This document shows, in pieces, positions 17,345-25,232 of a DNA stretch of 63,965 nt. How positions within the stretch are numbered: the first letter of the stretch is position 1; the number at the start of each line of letters is the position of its first letter. The translations under genes and the position numbers were made by a program. Below the pieces are notes generated by a model, which saw only the letters and a program-made list of their open reading frames with translations, made no database searches and had not been told where the DNA came from. Origin of the DNA: Thermoactinomycetaceae bacterium (lineage in GTDB: Bacteria; Bacillota; Bacilli; Thermoactinomycetales; Thermoactinomycetaceae); the NCBI GenBank assembly GCA_025449975.1, contig JANWIG010000020.1:1-63965 (forward strand), read 5' to 3'.

Positions 17345-18199
17345 ATGATTACATTTGGGTCATTAAACGATCTTTCATTGAGAGAGATTGTGCAACTTGC
17401 AAACCAGGGCTTCGAAGATTATCTGGTTCCCATCAAATGGACTGAAATGGAGTTTATTCGTCATTTGGCAAATGGTCATGTTTCGCCAGAGCTTTCGATT
17501 GTTGCTTATCTACAAGATAAACCAATTGGGTTTGCTTTAACAAGTATTCGGCACATCGAGGGACAAAAAGTAGCGTGGAATGCGGGAACAGGTGTAATCA
17601 GGGAGTGGAGAGATCAAGGTGTTGGAAGAAGATTGATGGAAAAAGTGCTGGAAGTTTATCAGAAAGAGAACGTAGTGATGGCAACCTTGGAAGCGTTTTC
17701 CGCCAATCGGAGAGCGATTGCCCTCTACGAGAAAATCGGTTATCGCATCGAAGCCAAACTGCTTTTCTATCGTTTAGCTCATCGCCAACGGTTTGCCTGT
17801 CGAATCGGTAAAAAGGACTATCTGTTTCATCTAAGAAGAGGAAATGCTCGGGAGGTTGCCAACCTTTCCTTTTTTCGTTCGTGGGTTCCGTGGCAAAACC
17901 AATTGCCCAGTTTAGCAGATGCTGAGTCGGTCATTCTCTATGATCGAGGAAAGCCCGTAGGCTATGCGCTATATCGGACCAATGAGCAGCACATTTGTCT
18001 CTATCATTGCGAAGCGGCTCCGGATCAAGAAAGCAAGCCGATTTTTGCCGGATTATTGAAAGCAGTTTACGGAACCGGTTTACACAATAAATTTTGTACC
18101 ACCTTTAATCTTCAAACAACAGAAGGACTGGAAGAGTTACTTTTGGAATCAGGGTTTGAACCAACCCCGAGCCAAGTTTGGATGATCAAAAAATTATAA
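17345..18199 (+). CDS. GNAT family N-acetyltransferase with two GNAT-like halves
   Basis: 284 residues. The N-terminal half (1-145) is a clear GNAT domain with the acetyl-CoA loop REWRDQGVGRRLM and the later motif SANRRAIALYEKIGYR. The C-terminal half (about 155-284) has a similar strand pattern (GKPVGYALYRTNEQH and LLLESGFEPTPSQVWMIKKL) but no clear acetyl-CoA loop, so it is probably a degenerate, substrate-binding repeat. The substrate is unknown. Single gene, followed by a terminator-like hairpin. Confidence 0.85.
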   Translation: MITFGSLNDLSLREIVQLANQGFEDYLVPIKWTEMEFIRHLANGHVSPELSIVAYLQDKPIGFALTSIRHIEGQKVAWNAGTGVIREWRDQGVGRRLMEKVLEVYQKENVVMATLEAFSANRRAIALYEKIGYRIEAKLLFYRLAHRQRFACRIGKKDYLFHLRRGNAREVANLSFFRSWVPWQNQLPSLADAESVILYDRGKPVGYALYRTNEQHICLYHCEAAPDQESKPIFAGLLKAVYGTGLHNKFCTTFNLQTTEGLEELLLESGFEPTPSQVWMIKKL

Positions 18200-18208
18200 G
18201 TATAAAAT

Positions 18209-18230
18209 CAAACTAGTTTGCAATACAAAC
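18209..18230. repeat. Copy 1 of a 22-bp repeat, CAAACTAGTTTG-N5-CAAAC
   Basis: A 12-bp palindrome followed by N5 (CAATA) and CAAAC. The second copy is at 18574-18595, 365 bp away in the same orientation. It could be an operator or the edge of a decayed element. Confidence 0.55.
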
Positions 18231-18247
18231 CACCACAAGCCCTCATA

Positions 18248-18297
18248 GAAACAGATGAAAACGTCTTGGTGAAGCAATTTCCCGAGGCGTTTTTATA
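18248..18297 (+). terminator. Probable terminator after the GNAT gene
   Basis: AAAACGTCTTGG pairs imperfectly with CCCGAGGCGTTTTT, ending in a T-run. It lies about 50 bases after the stop codon. Confidence 0.55.
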
Positions 18298-18476
18298 GTG
18301 GTTTTTACTCCCTTGAAGGTCGTAAGCAGATTTGTTTTCAACTTTCTCACACCCTTCTTGATCCCATTCGCAAAACCATAGCAAAAGACTGTATTTCTCG
18401 TTGTTTTAAATTAGAGCGATTTTTACTTGGGTTCCTATTGCTACGGGCAGTAAGCCGTCAGTTCAAGAACGTATAA
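18273..18476 (+). pseudogene. Possible coding remnant, unidentified
   Basis: A 67-codon open stretch with no start or ribosome site reads protein-like sequence, including GRKQICFQLSHTLLDPIRK and LERFLLGFLLLRAVSRQF. The style recalls the C-terminus of a transposase, but no catalytic motif is present, so the identity is a guess. It lies between the two copies of the 22-bp repeat and overlaps the preceding hairpin. Confidence 0.25.
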
Positions 18477-18573
18477 TAAGGCTAAAACTTTTTCCCACCA
18501 GCTCCAAGCCAAGTGATCGGCAATTGTCGGCAGCGCCCAAACACGAAGGGCGATAAGCACATTTATATTATTC

Positions 18574-18595
18574 CAAACTAGTTTGTATAACAAAC
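18574..18595. repeat. Copy 2 of the 22-bp repeat, CAAACTAGTTTG-N5-CAAAC
   Basis: Same layout as copy 1 with spacer TATAA; here the site extends to TAGTTTGT-ATA-ACAAACTA, a near-perfect 19-bp dyad typical of TetR-type operators, although no regulator gene is adjacent. Confidence 0.55.
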
Positions 18596-18606
18596 TAAAC
18601 TCCACA

Positions 18607-18634
18607 TAAAAAAGCCACCCCAACGGTGACTTCA
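18607..18634 (-). terminator. Probable terminator of the YdjM-like gene
   Basis: AAGCCACC/GGTGACTT stem with one mismatch around CCAAC; on the minus strand it is followed by a T-run. It lies 20 bases after the stop. Confidence 0.55.
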
Positions 18635-18652
18635 CAATACCAAAAAAACAAT

Positions 18653-19252
18653 CTAAAACAAGACATAATAAGCTAAACCCATACCTGCAACGACAAATGA
18701 AAGCAGCCCCAATAGATGATCGACCGTACCATTGGTTCGAATAACGATGCCTAATTGACTCAAGCCAAAATTTTTCCGGAGAAAGGGCCAGAAAAAAGGA
18801 ATCCCTTTTTTGGTACAAGCATCAGCGAGGATATGGGAAGCATAGCCAACCACCACAGCAAGAGAATAGGTGGACGTGATTAAGGAAGAGATGAAACCAA
18901 TATAAAGCAACGCAAAGAGCGAATGAGTAAACGAGCGATGAGGAAAAATAGCTGCCCCTAAAAGATAAAGTCCCAAGAGAAAGGTCCAAGTAGGGAAAGC
19001 ATCGATTAGCAAATAGCCAAGAATCAAACAGGCGGCGAGAATATATAAGAAAATTCCTTGTACTGCTTTGAATTGTTTGGGTAAAAGCATGCGGTTAATG
19101 GTACTATTCTGTATATCGATATCGGGGAGTAGGGCGCTCACTCCAGCGATCCCGACCATTAGCATCACTTGAGCTGGTTGGGTTTGTCCCGTTGTGATAG
19201 CTAGCCCCACGCCACAGGCCAAACCGATGGCTAAGTGCGTGACTGCTCTCAT
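18653..19252 (-). CDS. YdjM-family membrane-bound metal-dependent hydrolase
   Basis: 199 residues, polytopic. Characteristic family motifs are present: RAVTHLAIGL at the start, LLPDID near residue 43, HRSFTHSL near 105, and GYASHILADACTKKGIPFFWP near 136-156. These conserved His/Asp residues lie at membrane boundaries and are predicted to bind metal. The biological substrate of the family is unknown. Single-gene unit between the GNAT and pseudouridine synthase genes. Confidence 0.85.
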   Translation of the reverse strand: MRAVTHLAIGLACGVGLAITTGQTQPAQVMLMVGIAGVSALLPDIDIQNSTINRMLLPKQFKAVQGIFLYILAACLILGYLLIDAFPTWTFLLGLYLLGAAIFPHRSFTHSLFALLYIGFISSLITSTYSLAVVVGYASHILADACTKKGIPFFWPFLRKNFGLSQLGIVIRTNGTVDHLLGLLSFVVAGMGLAYYVLF

Positions 19253-19359
19253 AGAAGTCTCCCTTCATATAGCTGATGATAAATAAAACTATAGTATCTC
19301 TACCCTTAGATCTTTATGGCAAAACAACCCATTAATTTATAATGTTGGAGGCCTTAGTG

Positions 19360-20088
19360 ATGACGAAACGAAAAAAACAAAGAGTGGATAAAATTTTGGT
19401 ACATATGGGAATCGGAACGAGAAAAGAAGTAAAAAAGCTAGTGAAGTCGGGACGTGTAATGGTAAATCAAGAGCAGATTTCTGATCCGGGTCTCCATATT
19501 GATCCTCAGCTCGATCAAATCATGGTGGATGGAGAGCCTCTGCATTATCGGGAATACATTTATCTGATGCTAAATAAACCGGCTGGTATCATATCGGCAA
19601 CCGAGGACCGTTTCGCCAAAGTGGTCGTCGATTTGCTTTCTCCCGAATTTCAGCATTTTGCTCCTTTCCCCGTAGGGAGACTGGATAAAGATACGGAAGG
19701 CTTGTTGCTCCTTACGAATGATGGAGCTCTAGCCCATCAGCTGCTGTCGCCAAAAAAGCTTGTCCCCAAAACATACTATGCCAAGATCGCGGGGAAAGTG
19801 ACCGAAGCGGAAGTCGAACTCTTTCATCAGGGAGTCACTTTGGAGGATGGTTACAAAACCATGCCCGGTCAGCTGAAGATTCTCACCGCAGGGGACCGAC
19901 AGTCGGAAATTGAATTAACCATTTATGAAGGAAAATTCCATCAAGTTAAGCGAATGTTTGCAGCGGTGGGGAAAAAGGTGTTGTATCTAAAGCGGATCGC
20001 GATGGGACCTCTGCATCTAGATCCTTCTTTGGCTCTGGGGGAATACCGTGAATTGACATCGGAAGAGGTGCAGTTATTAAAGAAATAA
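19360..20088 (+). CDS. Pseudouridine synthase, RsuA/RluB family
   Basis: Converts a specific uridine of ribosomal RNA to pseudouridine. About 242 residues. The N-terminal S4 RNA-binding domain reads RVDKILVHMGIGTRKEVKKLV, and the catalytic motif is GRLDKDTEGLLLLTNDG with the Asp nucleophile; KVYxA-like KTYYAKI follows, then GKFHQVKRMF near the C-terminus. The ATG at 19360 is preferred because GGAGG lies 8 bases upstream; the in-frame ATG at 19342 overlaps that site. Whether 16S (RsuA) or 23S (RluB) is the target cannot be decided here. Confidence 0.9.
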   Translation: MTKRKKQRVDKILVHMGIGTRKEVKKLVKSGRVMVNQEQISDPGLHIDPQLDQIMVDGEPLHYREYIYLMLNKPAGIISATEDRFAKVVVDLLSPEFQHFAPFPVGRLDKDTEGLLLLTNDGALAHQLLSPKKLVPKTYYAKIAGKVTEAEVELFHQGVTLEDGYKTMPGQLKILTAGDRQSEIELTIYEGKFHQVKRMFAAVGKKVLYLKRIAMGPLHLDPSLALGEYRELTSEEVQLLKK

Positions 20089-20108
20089 CGCCAAAAAGTG
20101 AAGCAGTT

Positions 20109-20150
20109 AACGGATGAGGGGAAAGATAAACGATAACTCATCCGTTTTAT
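20109..20150 (+). terminator. Terminator after the pseudouridine synthase gene
   Basis: Perfect 10-base arms AACGGATGAG and CTCATCCGTT around an 18-base loop, then TTAT. Confidence 0.75.
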
Positions 20151-20152
20151 AC

Positions 20153-20195
20153 TTGCTAAAACTAATCTTATTAGTATAATAGCTAATATGATTAG
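20153..20195 (+). promoter_or_regulatory. Promoter with two TetR-type operators
   Basis: The -35 candidate TTGCTA (20153) and -10 TATAAT (20175-20180) are 16 bases apart. Two near-identical dyads flank and overlap the -10: ACTAAT-CTT-ATTAGT at 20161-20175 and CTAAT-ATG-ATTAG at 20183-20195, with centres 21 bp (two helical turns) apart. The downstream operon ends with a TetR regulator, so autoregulation is the natural reading. Confidence 0.75.
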
Positions 20196-20229
20196 TTTTA
20201 GATTTTGGTTTGTGAAGGAGGGAGTCATC

Positions 20230-20973
20230 ATGCGTTTCATCCAAAAAGGATACTTGTATCAGTTGACCTTTTTGCCGCGAATGTTTCCGGTTAACTGCTA
20301 TTTGGTGGAAGAAGAGAAGGAACTCACGTTGATCGATTGTGCATTGCCATATAGCCATAAAGCGATCTTACAAACGGCCCACAATATCGGTAAACCCATC
20401 ACCCGAATTGTTCTGACCCATGCGCATGAAGATCATGTGGGTTCGTTGGATCGTTTAAAAGAGGCTTTACCAGATACTCAAGTGATCATCTCCAAAAGAG
20501 ATAGCAGACTTCTCAAGAACGACATTCGGTTGGACGCCGATGAACCGAATACCCCGATCCGTGGCGGTATACCGAAAAATATCAAGACCCAACCAGATCA
20601 GTTGGTGCATGAGGGAGAGCAAATCGGTTCACTGCGTGTGATCGCTACCCCTGGTCATACCCCAGGATCGATCTCTCTGTTTGATGAACGAAGTCGGGCG
20701 ATGATCGTCGGAGATGCTTTACAGACTCGCGGCGGTGTAGCCGTTTCGGGTGATCTGCGCTGGCAGTTCCCTTTTCCAGCATGGGCGACATGGAGTCCAG
20801 AGCTCGCTCTCCAAAGTGCCAAGAAGATTTTGGCGCTTACTCCGTCACTTATCGCGGTCGGGCATGGGAGGATGATCGAAAATCTGTCTGCTATGTTAGA
20901 AGAAGCAATTGCGCGAGCAGAGAGAAAATGGGGAGAAAAGGAGGGGGAATTCCTTGCGAAAAGGGCTAGATAG
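20230..20973 (+). CDS. MBL-fold metallo-hydrolase
   Basis: Metallo-beta-lactamase fold hydrolase of 247 residues. Zinc-binding motifs are complete: THAHEDHVGS (HxHxDH), GHTPGSISLF, VGDAL and the C-terminal VGHGR. The ATG at 20230 follows GGAGG with 8-base spacing; an upstream in-frame ATG at 20188 lies inside the operator region. The gene overlaps the TetR gene by 20 bases, so the two form one unit, and the enzyme probably acts on a compound or thioester sensed by that repressor. The substrate is unknown; quorum-lactone, glyoxalase-II-like and drug substrates are all possible. Confidence 0.88.
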   Translation: MRFIQKGYLYQLTFLPRMFPVNCYLVEEEKELTLIDCALPYSHKAILQTAHNIGKPITRIVLTHAHEDHVGSLDRLKEALPDTQVIISKRDSRLLKNDIRLDADEPNTPIRGGIPKNIKTQPDQLVHEGEQIGSLRVIATPGHTPGSISLFDERSRAMIVGDALQTRGGVAVSGDLRWQFPFPAWATWSPELALQSAKKILALTPSLIAVGHGRMIENLSAMLEEAIARAERKWGEKEGEFLAKRAR

Positions 20974-21520
20974 GGAAAAAGTATTACAGACAGCGATTCA
21001 GCTCGTAGATCAGTTGGGAATGGAAAAGGTAACCTTGGCGCTGTTAGCCAAGGAACTCGGAGTGCGTCCCCCTTCACTTTACAATCATTTTCGTGGCTTA
21101 CAAGAGATTCGCAAAGAAATCGCGCTTCATACTTTGCGCGAATTGGAAGAGATGCTATTGCGCTCATTGATCGGAAAAGCCGGAGAAGAGGCGATTCGTG
21201 AGTTTTGCCACGTCTATTACGAATATAGTCAAAAGCATCCTGGACTCTATCAGGCGGCAATCATCGTGTATGAAGATCGACAAATCCAGCAAGCGGGCGA
21301 TCGGATTGTTGGACTGCTTTTGGAGCTTCTCCGCCCATTTGGAATGGAAGAGACGCAATGCATCCATATCATCCGCGGATTGCGAAGTCTTATCCACGGA
21401 TTTTCCATGCTGAAACAACAGGGAGCGTTTGGTTTAGATGTGCAGACAGACGAGAGTTTTTCTTTTGCAGTTGACCTGTATTTAGCTGGAGCTTTAAAAA
21501 AGGCTAACCCCAAAGAATAG
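20954..21520 (+). CDS. TetR/AcrR family transcriptional regulator
   Basis: 188 residues. The N-terminal helix-turn-helix reads VTLALLAKELGVRPPSLYNHFRG; the C-terminal ligand domain is of the WHG type. The TTG start at 20954 follows GGAGGGGG and lies inside the 3' end of the MBL gene, showing coupling. It is expected to bind the two ACTAAT-N3-ATTAGT-type dyads upstream of the MBL gene and repress its own operon until a ligand is bound. The ligand is unknown. Confidence 0.88.
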   Translation: MRKGLDREKVLQTAIQLVDQLGMEKVTLALLAKELGVRPPSLYNHFRGLQEIRKEIALHTLRELEEMLLRSLIGKAGEEAIREFCHVYYEYSQKHPGLYQAAIIVYEDRQIQQAGDRIVGLLLELLRPFGMEETQCIHIIRGLRSLIHGFSMLKQQGAFGLDVQTDESFSFAVDLYLAGALKKANPKE

Positions 21521-21543
21521 AAGATTCTTTTCGGTTAGCTTTT
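21496..21543. terminator. Bidirectional terminator between convergent genes
   Basis: AAAAAGGCTAACC pairs with GGTTAGCTTTT. The stop codons of tetR (21518-21520) and of the minus-strand methyltransferase (21535) both lie within the structure. Confidence 0.7.
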
Positions 21544-22176
21544 GTTCTCGCTCGTTTTTTCAAGCAAATAGATTTGAAAAAATCCCTTGAGGATGGATGG
21601 TTCTTGATGAACCACTTTGACAGGCAATCCTTCCAAAAGAGGAGTAAATGGTCTGGTGATATCGGTTCCTAGTCGTGTAGTGATTGGATTAAACATTTTT
21701 CGTAGCCAGGTTCGCTGCTTGGAATCGGTGAGGAACTTATCAAAAACGACGATCTGTCCTCGTGGCTTTACGACACGTACCGCTTCAGCCATGCTCTTTT
21801 TTGGCTGTTCTACCACGCAAAGGATCAGATTCATAATGACGACATCAAAATGATTATCAGGAAAAGATAGATTTTCGGCATTCATCTTTATAAGTTCGAT
21901 TGACGGATGTGTCTTTTTTTGGCGTGCTTGTTGTAACATCTCTTCAGATAAATCGATCCCCGTGATTTGCAATCCCTGGGGGAGAAAAGGAAGATCTTGT
22001 CCTGTTCCAACCCCAACGAGCAATACTTTGGCTTGCTGAGGATAATGAGGTAAGGATAAGGCGCGCTTCCTCGCTTGTAGGAAATGCGTATTCTCCATCG
22101 CACGATCATAGATGGGGGCCCATAAGCGATAGACCTTTTGGTTTCTTTGGTTTTTAATAAGAAACGCCTCCTTCAA
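21535..22176 (-). CDS. Class I SAM-dependent methyltransferase (UbiE-like)
   Basis: About 210 residues. SAM-binding motif I reads VLLVGVGTGQDLPFLP, followed by ITGIDLSEEML and NHFDVVIMNLILCVV. The N-terminal KVYRLWAPIYDRAM is typical of UbiE-type enzymes acting on quinones or lipids; the substrate is unknown. The start is unusual. The only standard start is a TTG at 22176, whose own codons contain the ribosome site GAAGGAGG. Eight bases after that site stands ATT (22158), giving MKNQRNQKVYRLW. An AUU start is therefore possible. Confidence 0.82.
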   Translation of the reverse strand: MKEAFLIKNQRNQKVYRLWAPIYDRAMENTHFLQARKRALSLPHYPQQAKVLLVGVGTGQDLPFLPQGLQITGIDLSEEMLQQARQKKTHPSIELIKMNAENLSFPDNHFDVVIMNLILCVVEQPKKSMAEAVRVVKPRGQIVVFDKFLTDSKQRTWLRKMFNPITTRLGTDITRPFTPLLEGLPVKVVHQEPSILKGFFQIYLLEKTSENKS

Positions 22177-22237
22177 AACAAGGTGTGATCAATATTATTA
22201 TATATAAAATGATAAATATTGGATGATAGATCATAAG

Positions 22238-22276
22238 AAAAACACCTACATCGGTACGGGATGTAGGTGTTTTTAG
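22238..22276. terminator. Strong bidirectional terminator
   Basis: AAAAACACCTACATC pairs perfectly with GATGTAGGTGTTTTT around a 7-base loop. It ends the minus-strand fabV gene 6 bases after its stop. Confidence 0.85.
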
Positions 22277-22279
22277 CGA

Positions 22280-23467
22280 TTACTCGATGCTCGGAATAGC
22301 AATGGCCGGTTCCGTCTCTTTGTCATAATCGACACCATCGCAGTAGAAGCCAAATAGCTGGAAGAAGCCTTTCCGGTAGCCTTCAAGATCGGATAGTTCT
22401 TTCAGATTTTCTGTATTTACTTGTTGCCACAGCTTCGTTACCTCATCTTGGATATCGGCCCGCATCTCCCAATCGTCGATGCGAATCCGCCCTTCTTCAT
22501 CGATCGGAGTGCTTTCTGTATAAAGACGCTCTTTAAAGAGACGATACATCTGCTCGATGCATCCTTCATGAAGCCCTTTTTCTTTCATCACTTTAAATAA
22601 GAGCGACATGTAGAGGGGGACAACAGGAATGGCAGAGCTAGATTGGGTCACTACGGCTTTGTTAATGGAGACATACGCCTGTCCACCGAGTGATTCCAAT
22701 TCGCTTTGCAATGATTTGGCGGTCGCTTCCAAATGGTCTTTGGCTCGTCCGATCGTACCATTGCGATAGACCGCATGGGTAATTTCCGGTCCAATGTAGG
22801 AGTAGGCGAGAGTAATCACGCCAGGAGCCAGCACATCCGCTTCTTTGAGAGCGCGAATCCACATTTCCCAGTCTTCGCCACCCATCACAGCAACCGTTTG
22901 ACGGATTTCCTCCTCACTCGCCGGCTGAATCGTCACTTCGGAAACAGTGCCATTATGGAAATCGACGGTCTTATTGGAATAAGGCTGACCAATCGGCTTG
23001 ATCACCGAACTAAATTTTTCACCTGTTTCAGGGTGAACGCGAATCGGAGCAGCCAGACTATAGATAACTAGGTCCACTTTTCCGAGATCTTTTTTGATGA
23101 GATCGATCGTTTGCTGTTTGATTTCATTGGAGAAGGCATCTCCATTGATGCTTTTCGCATAATAGCCCGCAGCATGCGCCGCTTTTTCAAAGGCAGCTGT
23201 ATTGTACCAGCCCGCCGTCGCTGTTCTTCTACCAGAGGCTGGGCGTTCAAAGAAGACGCCGATCGAAGAAGCCCCTGAGCCAAACGTGGCAGTAATCCGC
23301 GAAGCGAGTCCATAACCGGTCGAAGCACCGATGACGAGCACATTTTTAGGTCCATCGATCTTTCCTTGGCTTTGCACATAGTCGATTTGTTCCTTTACCT
23401 GTTGGGCACAACCTTCGGGATGAGCGGTCGTACAAATAAAACCACGAAACCTGGGTTGAATGAGCAT
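22280..23467 (-). CDS. fabV: Enoyl-ACP/trans-2-enoyl-CoA reductase FabV
   Basis: NADH-dependent short-chain dehydrogenase relative that performs the last step of fatty-acid elongation and is naturally insensitive to triclosan. 395 residues, the usual FabV length. Seen: VIGASTGYGLASR (cofactor loop), RRTATAGWYN, YSLAAP, and the FabV active-site segment YSYIGPEITHAVYRNGTIG followed by RAKDHL (Tyr-x8-Lys arrangement). The ATG at 23467 has AAAGGA upstream. It stands alone, away from other fatty-acid genes. Confidence 0.93.
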   Translation of the reverse strand: MLIQPRFRGFICTTAHPEGCAQQVKEQIDYVQSQGKIDGPKNVLVIGASTGYGLASRITATFGSGASSIGVFFERPASGRRTATAGWYNTAAFEKAAHAAGYYAKSINGDAFSNEIKQQTIDLIKKDLGKVDLVIYSLAAPIRVHPETGEKFSSVIKPIGQPYSNKTVDFHNGTVSEVTIQPASEEEIRQTVAVMGGEDWEMWIRALKEADVLAPGVITLAYSYIGPEITHAVYRNGTIGRAKDHLEATAKSLQSELESLGGQAYVSINKAVVTQSSSAIPVVPLYMSLLFKVMKEKGLHEGCIEQMYRLFKERLYTESTPIDEEGRIRIDDWEMRADIQDEVTKLWQQVNTENLKELSDLEGYRKGFFQLFGFYCDGVDYDKETEPAIAIPSIE

Positions 23468-23485
23468 ATGATCTCGTCCTTTCAC

Positions 23486-23906
23486 TTGAAAAATCTCGTT
23501 AGTTTGTATGTCTAACCATCACGAGTTTGTAAATATGTAAGCATTACTGAGATTCAACGATCTTATCATAGGATAACACTTGTGTTTCATCTTTGTATAT
23601 CTTTTTCGCAAGAGAAGATCGGGGATAAAATGGTATATTTTCTACTTATAAGTAGACGTATGGATCATATCTTTGATTATACAGAAAATAGCTCTCCTAA
23701 TCATCCCCACAAACAATAATGTTCTTGTTTGTTTCTGTTGTATAGAGTTTTATGGTTATTTTACTTGTCTATTCTGAAACCTCATTACCAATAAATAAAT
23801 GGCCATTGGAACAAGCATTAGATCATAGGAATTATCATTATTACGTTTGGTGATGGGTTTGATCCGATATGGAGCAGTAACAGGAGCTTTAGATAGCATC
23901 AACATA
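23486..23906. other. Intergenic stretch between fabV and nfi
   Basis: AT-rich. It holds the fabV promoter region, a perfect 16-bp palindrome TCTACTTATAAGTAGA at 23641-23656, and a 29-codon open frame (23630-23719) behind GGGGAT that is too weak to call. Another short protein-like fragment ends at about 23909. No clear gene. Confidence 0.4.
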
Positions 23907-23960
23907 TAAATAGAAAAAGACTTGAGCTACTTTAGGTCTACTCAAGTCTTTTTCTATTTA
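23907..23960. terminator. Very long perfect hairpin terminator at the end of nfi
   Basis: 20-base perfect arms at 23907-23926 and 23941-23960 around a 14-base loop; each strand ends in T-rich sequence. The nfi stop codon lies inside the right arm. Confidence 0.85.
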
Positions 23961-24641
23961 TGGTGCTGGATCTGCCTTTCGGCGTAATTGGCGTGTTAGA
24001 AGATCGGCTTGACGGGTGATCTCAGGGATCCGACTATTGGGACCGACGAAGTGCATGGTGAAGTCGATGCAACTTTGAAGATCGATCCAATTGCCGATCG
24101 AGACATAAACCGCTTTTACCCTGGTTTGCGTGCGGAGAACGGCGCCGATCACTTCTTCCTGATCATAAATATAGGAAAAGCTGCCTTGAATAAGCTCAGG
24201 CGGTTGATAGCTACCTAGGAAGTGATTTTTGGCAATCCCGATGGTTGGTTTTTGAATAAAGAAAGAGGCATGAGTGGCGATCCCGACACGCTGCGGATGA
24301 AGCCGACCATTGCCGTCGAAAAAGACCAAATCGGGATTGGTTTTTAGCTTTTCCCATGCTTTTAAGAAGATCGGTAGTTCACGAAAGGCTAAAAAGCCAG
24401 GACGATATTCACAAGAAACGAGATCTTGATGATAGACCGTTTCGACGATCTCTTTGCTTGCATAATTCATCACGACCAATACAGCTATCGCCTGATCTGC
24501 AAAGTAGGCAAGATCCACTCCGCAAACATATGTCGGAGTTCCTGAGTAGGGGATGATTTCTACCCGATTTCTGAGCTGTGACTGAATTTGAGACATTTCT
24601 TGTTCATCTACAGGGAAAGGATGTATGTATCGTACTTTCAT
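23958..24641 (-). CDS. nfi: Endonuclease V (deoxyinosine 3' endonuclease)
   Basis: Repair nuclease that nicks DNA (or RNA) one base 3' of inosine arising from adenine deamination. 227 residues, normal length. Catalytic Asp in GVDLAY, Glu in YRPGFLAFRE, Asp in FFDGNGRLHPQRVGIATH, and GIAKNHF follow in the family order. Monocistronic with a strong terminator. The start ATG gives MKVRYIHPFP. Confidence 0.93.
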   Translation of the reverse strand: MKVRYIHPFPVDEQEMSQIQSQLRNRVEIIPYSGTPTYVCGVDLAYFADQAIAVLVVMNYASKEIVETVYHQDLVSCEYRPGFLAFRELPIFLKAWEKLKTNPDLVFFDGNGRLHPQRVGIATHASFFIQKPTIGIAKNHFLGSYQPPELIQGSFSYIYDQEEVIGAVLRTQTRVKAVYVSIGNWIDLQSCIDFTMHFVGPNSRIPEITRQADLLTRQLRRKADPAP

Positions 24642-24694
24642 CGGTTTCCACTCCTAAGTATGGGAATAAGATTTGGTTTGTTTGAAATGTATAG

Positions 24695-25050
24695 GGAGAG
24701 TATATCTATTATGAAGTTTACATTGATACTCTCCACCGCTGAAACCGTGGGATTCTTGGGTCATTCGCGTTCGCAGTCCGTTTCCGTTTTGAACAATACC
24801 CAAATTTAGGGGTATGCCATCATCCCGTCCCACATGGTTCGAATGTACCCATATGGGCGGAACGCCTGTTACCAGTGTTCTAGTTCCTTTTACCTTACCC
24901 ACTCTTATGGCTTTACTCAGTGAAAGAGATTTGTTCGCCACCAGAACCCTATACCATGATGTACCTAGGAACAAACCTGCTACAAACAGGATGAGCACCG
25001 CTCACATGTTCGATTATACAAGAAATGCCGTCAGAAAGCCTACGGTTTGA
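24695..25050 (-). mobile_element. Decayed IS200/IS605-like right end, possible orphan guide-RNA scaffold
   Basis: On the minus strand the segment ends GAATCCCACGGTTTCAGCGG, the style of hairpin typical of IS200/IS605 (IS1341-type) right ends, followed by GGAGAGTAT that forms a 9-base inverted repeat (24695-24703 with 24726-24734). Upstream the minus strand is open in changing frames over about 300 bases, like the TnpB tail and right-end region, but the TnpB catalytic and zinc-finger motifs are missing. No TnpA gene is present. This is a partial, inactive remnant if correctly identified. Confidence 0.45.
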
Positions 25051-25158
25051 ATTATGGGAATCTTTTTTATTTATGGTGACAGCTGAGTTATAGATGCAAA
25101 AGCAAGGCAAACTACATCGTAGATTGATAAATTTCTATACAAATTAGTTATTTAAGTA

Positions 25159-25212
25159 TTGTTTTATAAGATCATTGTCATATATAATGTTAACGACATT
25201 GTTAACGATAAA
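25159..25212 (+). promoter_or_regulatory. Promoter of the GbsR-like gene with GTTAAC repeats
   Basis: -35 TTGTTT (25159) and -10 TATAAT (25183-25188), 18 bases apart. Immediately downstream GTTAAC occurs twice, separated by GACATT, a likely autoregulatory operator. Confidence 0.55.
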
Positions 25213-25232
25213 AACGCCGAGGGGGTGCTTGT

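Noticed and set aside
18441-18818. Minus-strand frame ending in a Trp/Leu-rich sequence
   Set aside because: It overlaps the YdjM-like gene in another frame and has no ribosome site.
23630-23719. A 29-codon frame between fabV and nfi
   Set aside because: Weak ribosome site, a palindrome within it and no recognisable product.
24814-25050. A 78-codon plus-strand frame
   Set aside because: It is antisense to the suspected IS605-like right end and has no ribosome site; better explained as part of that remnant.
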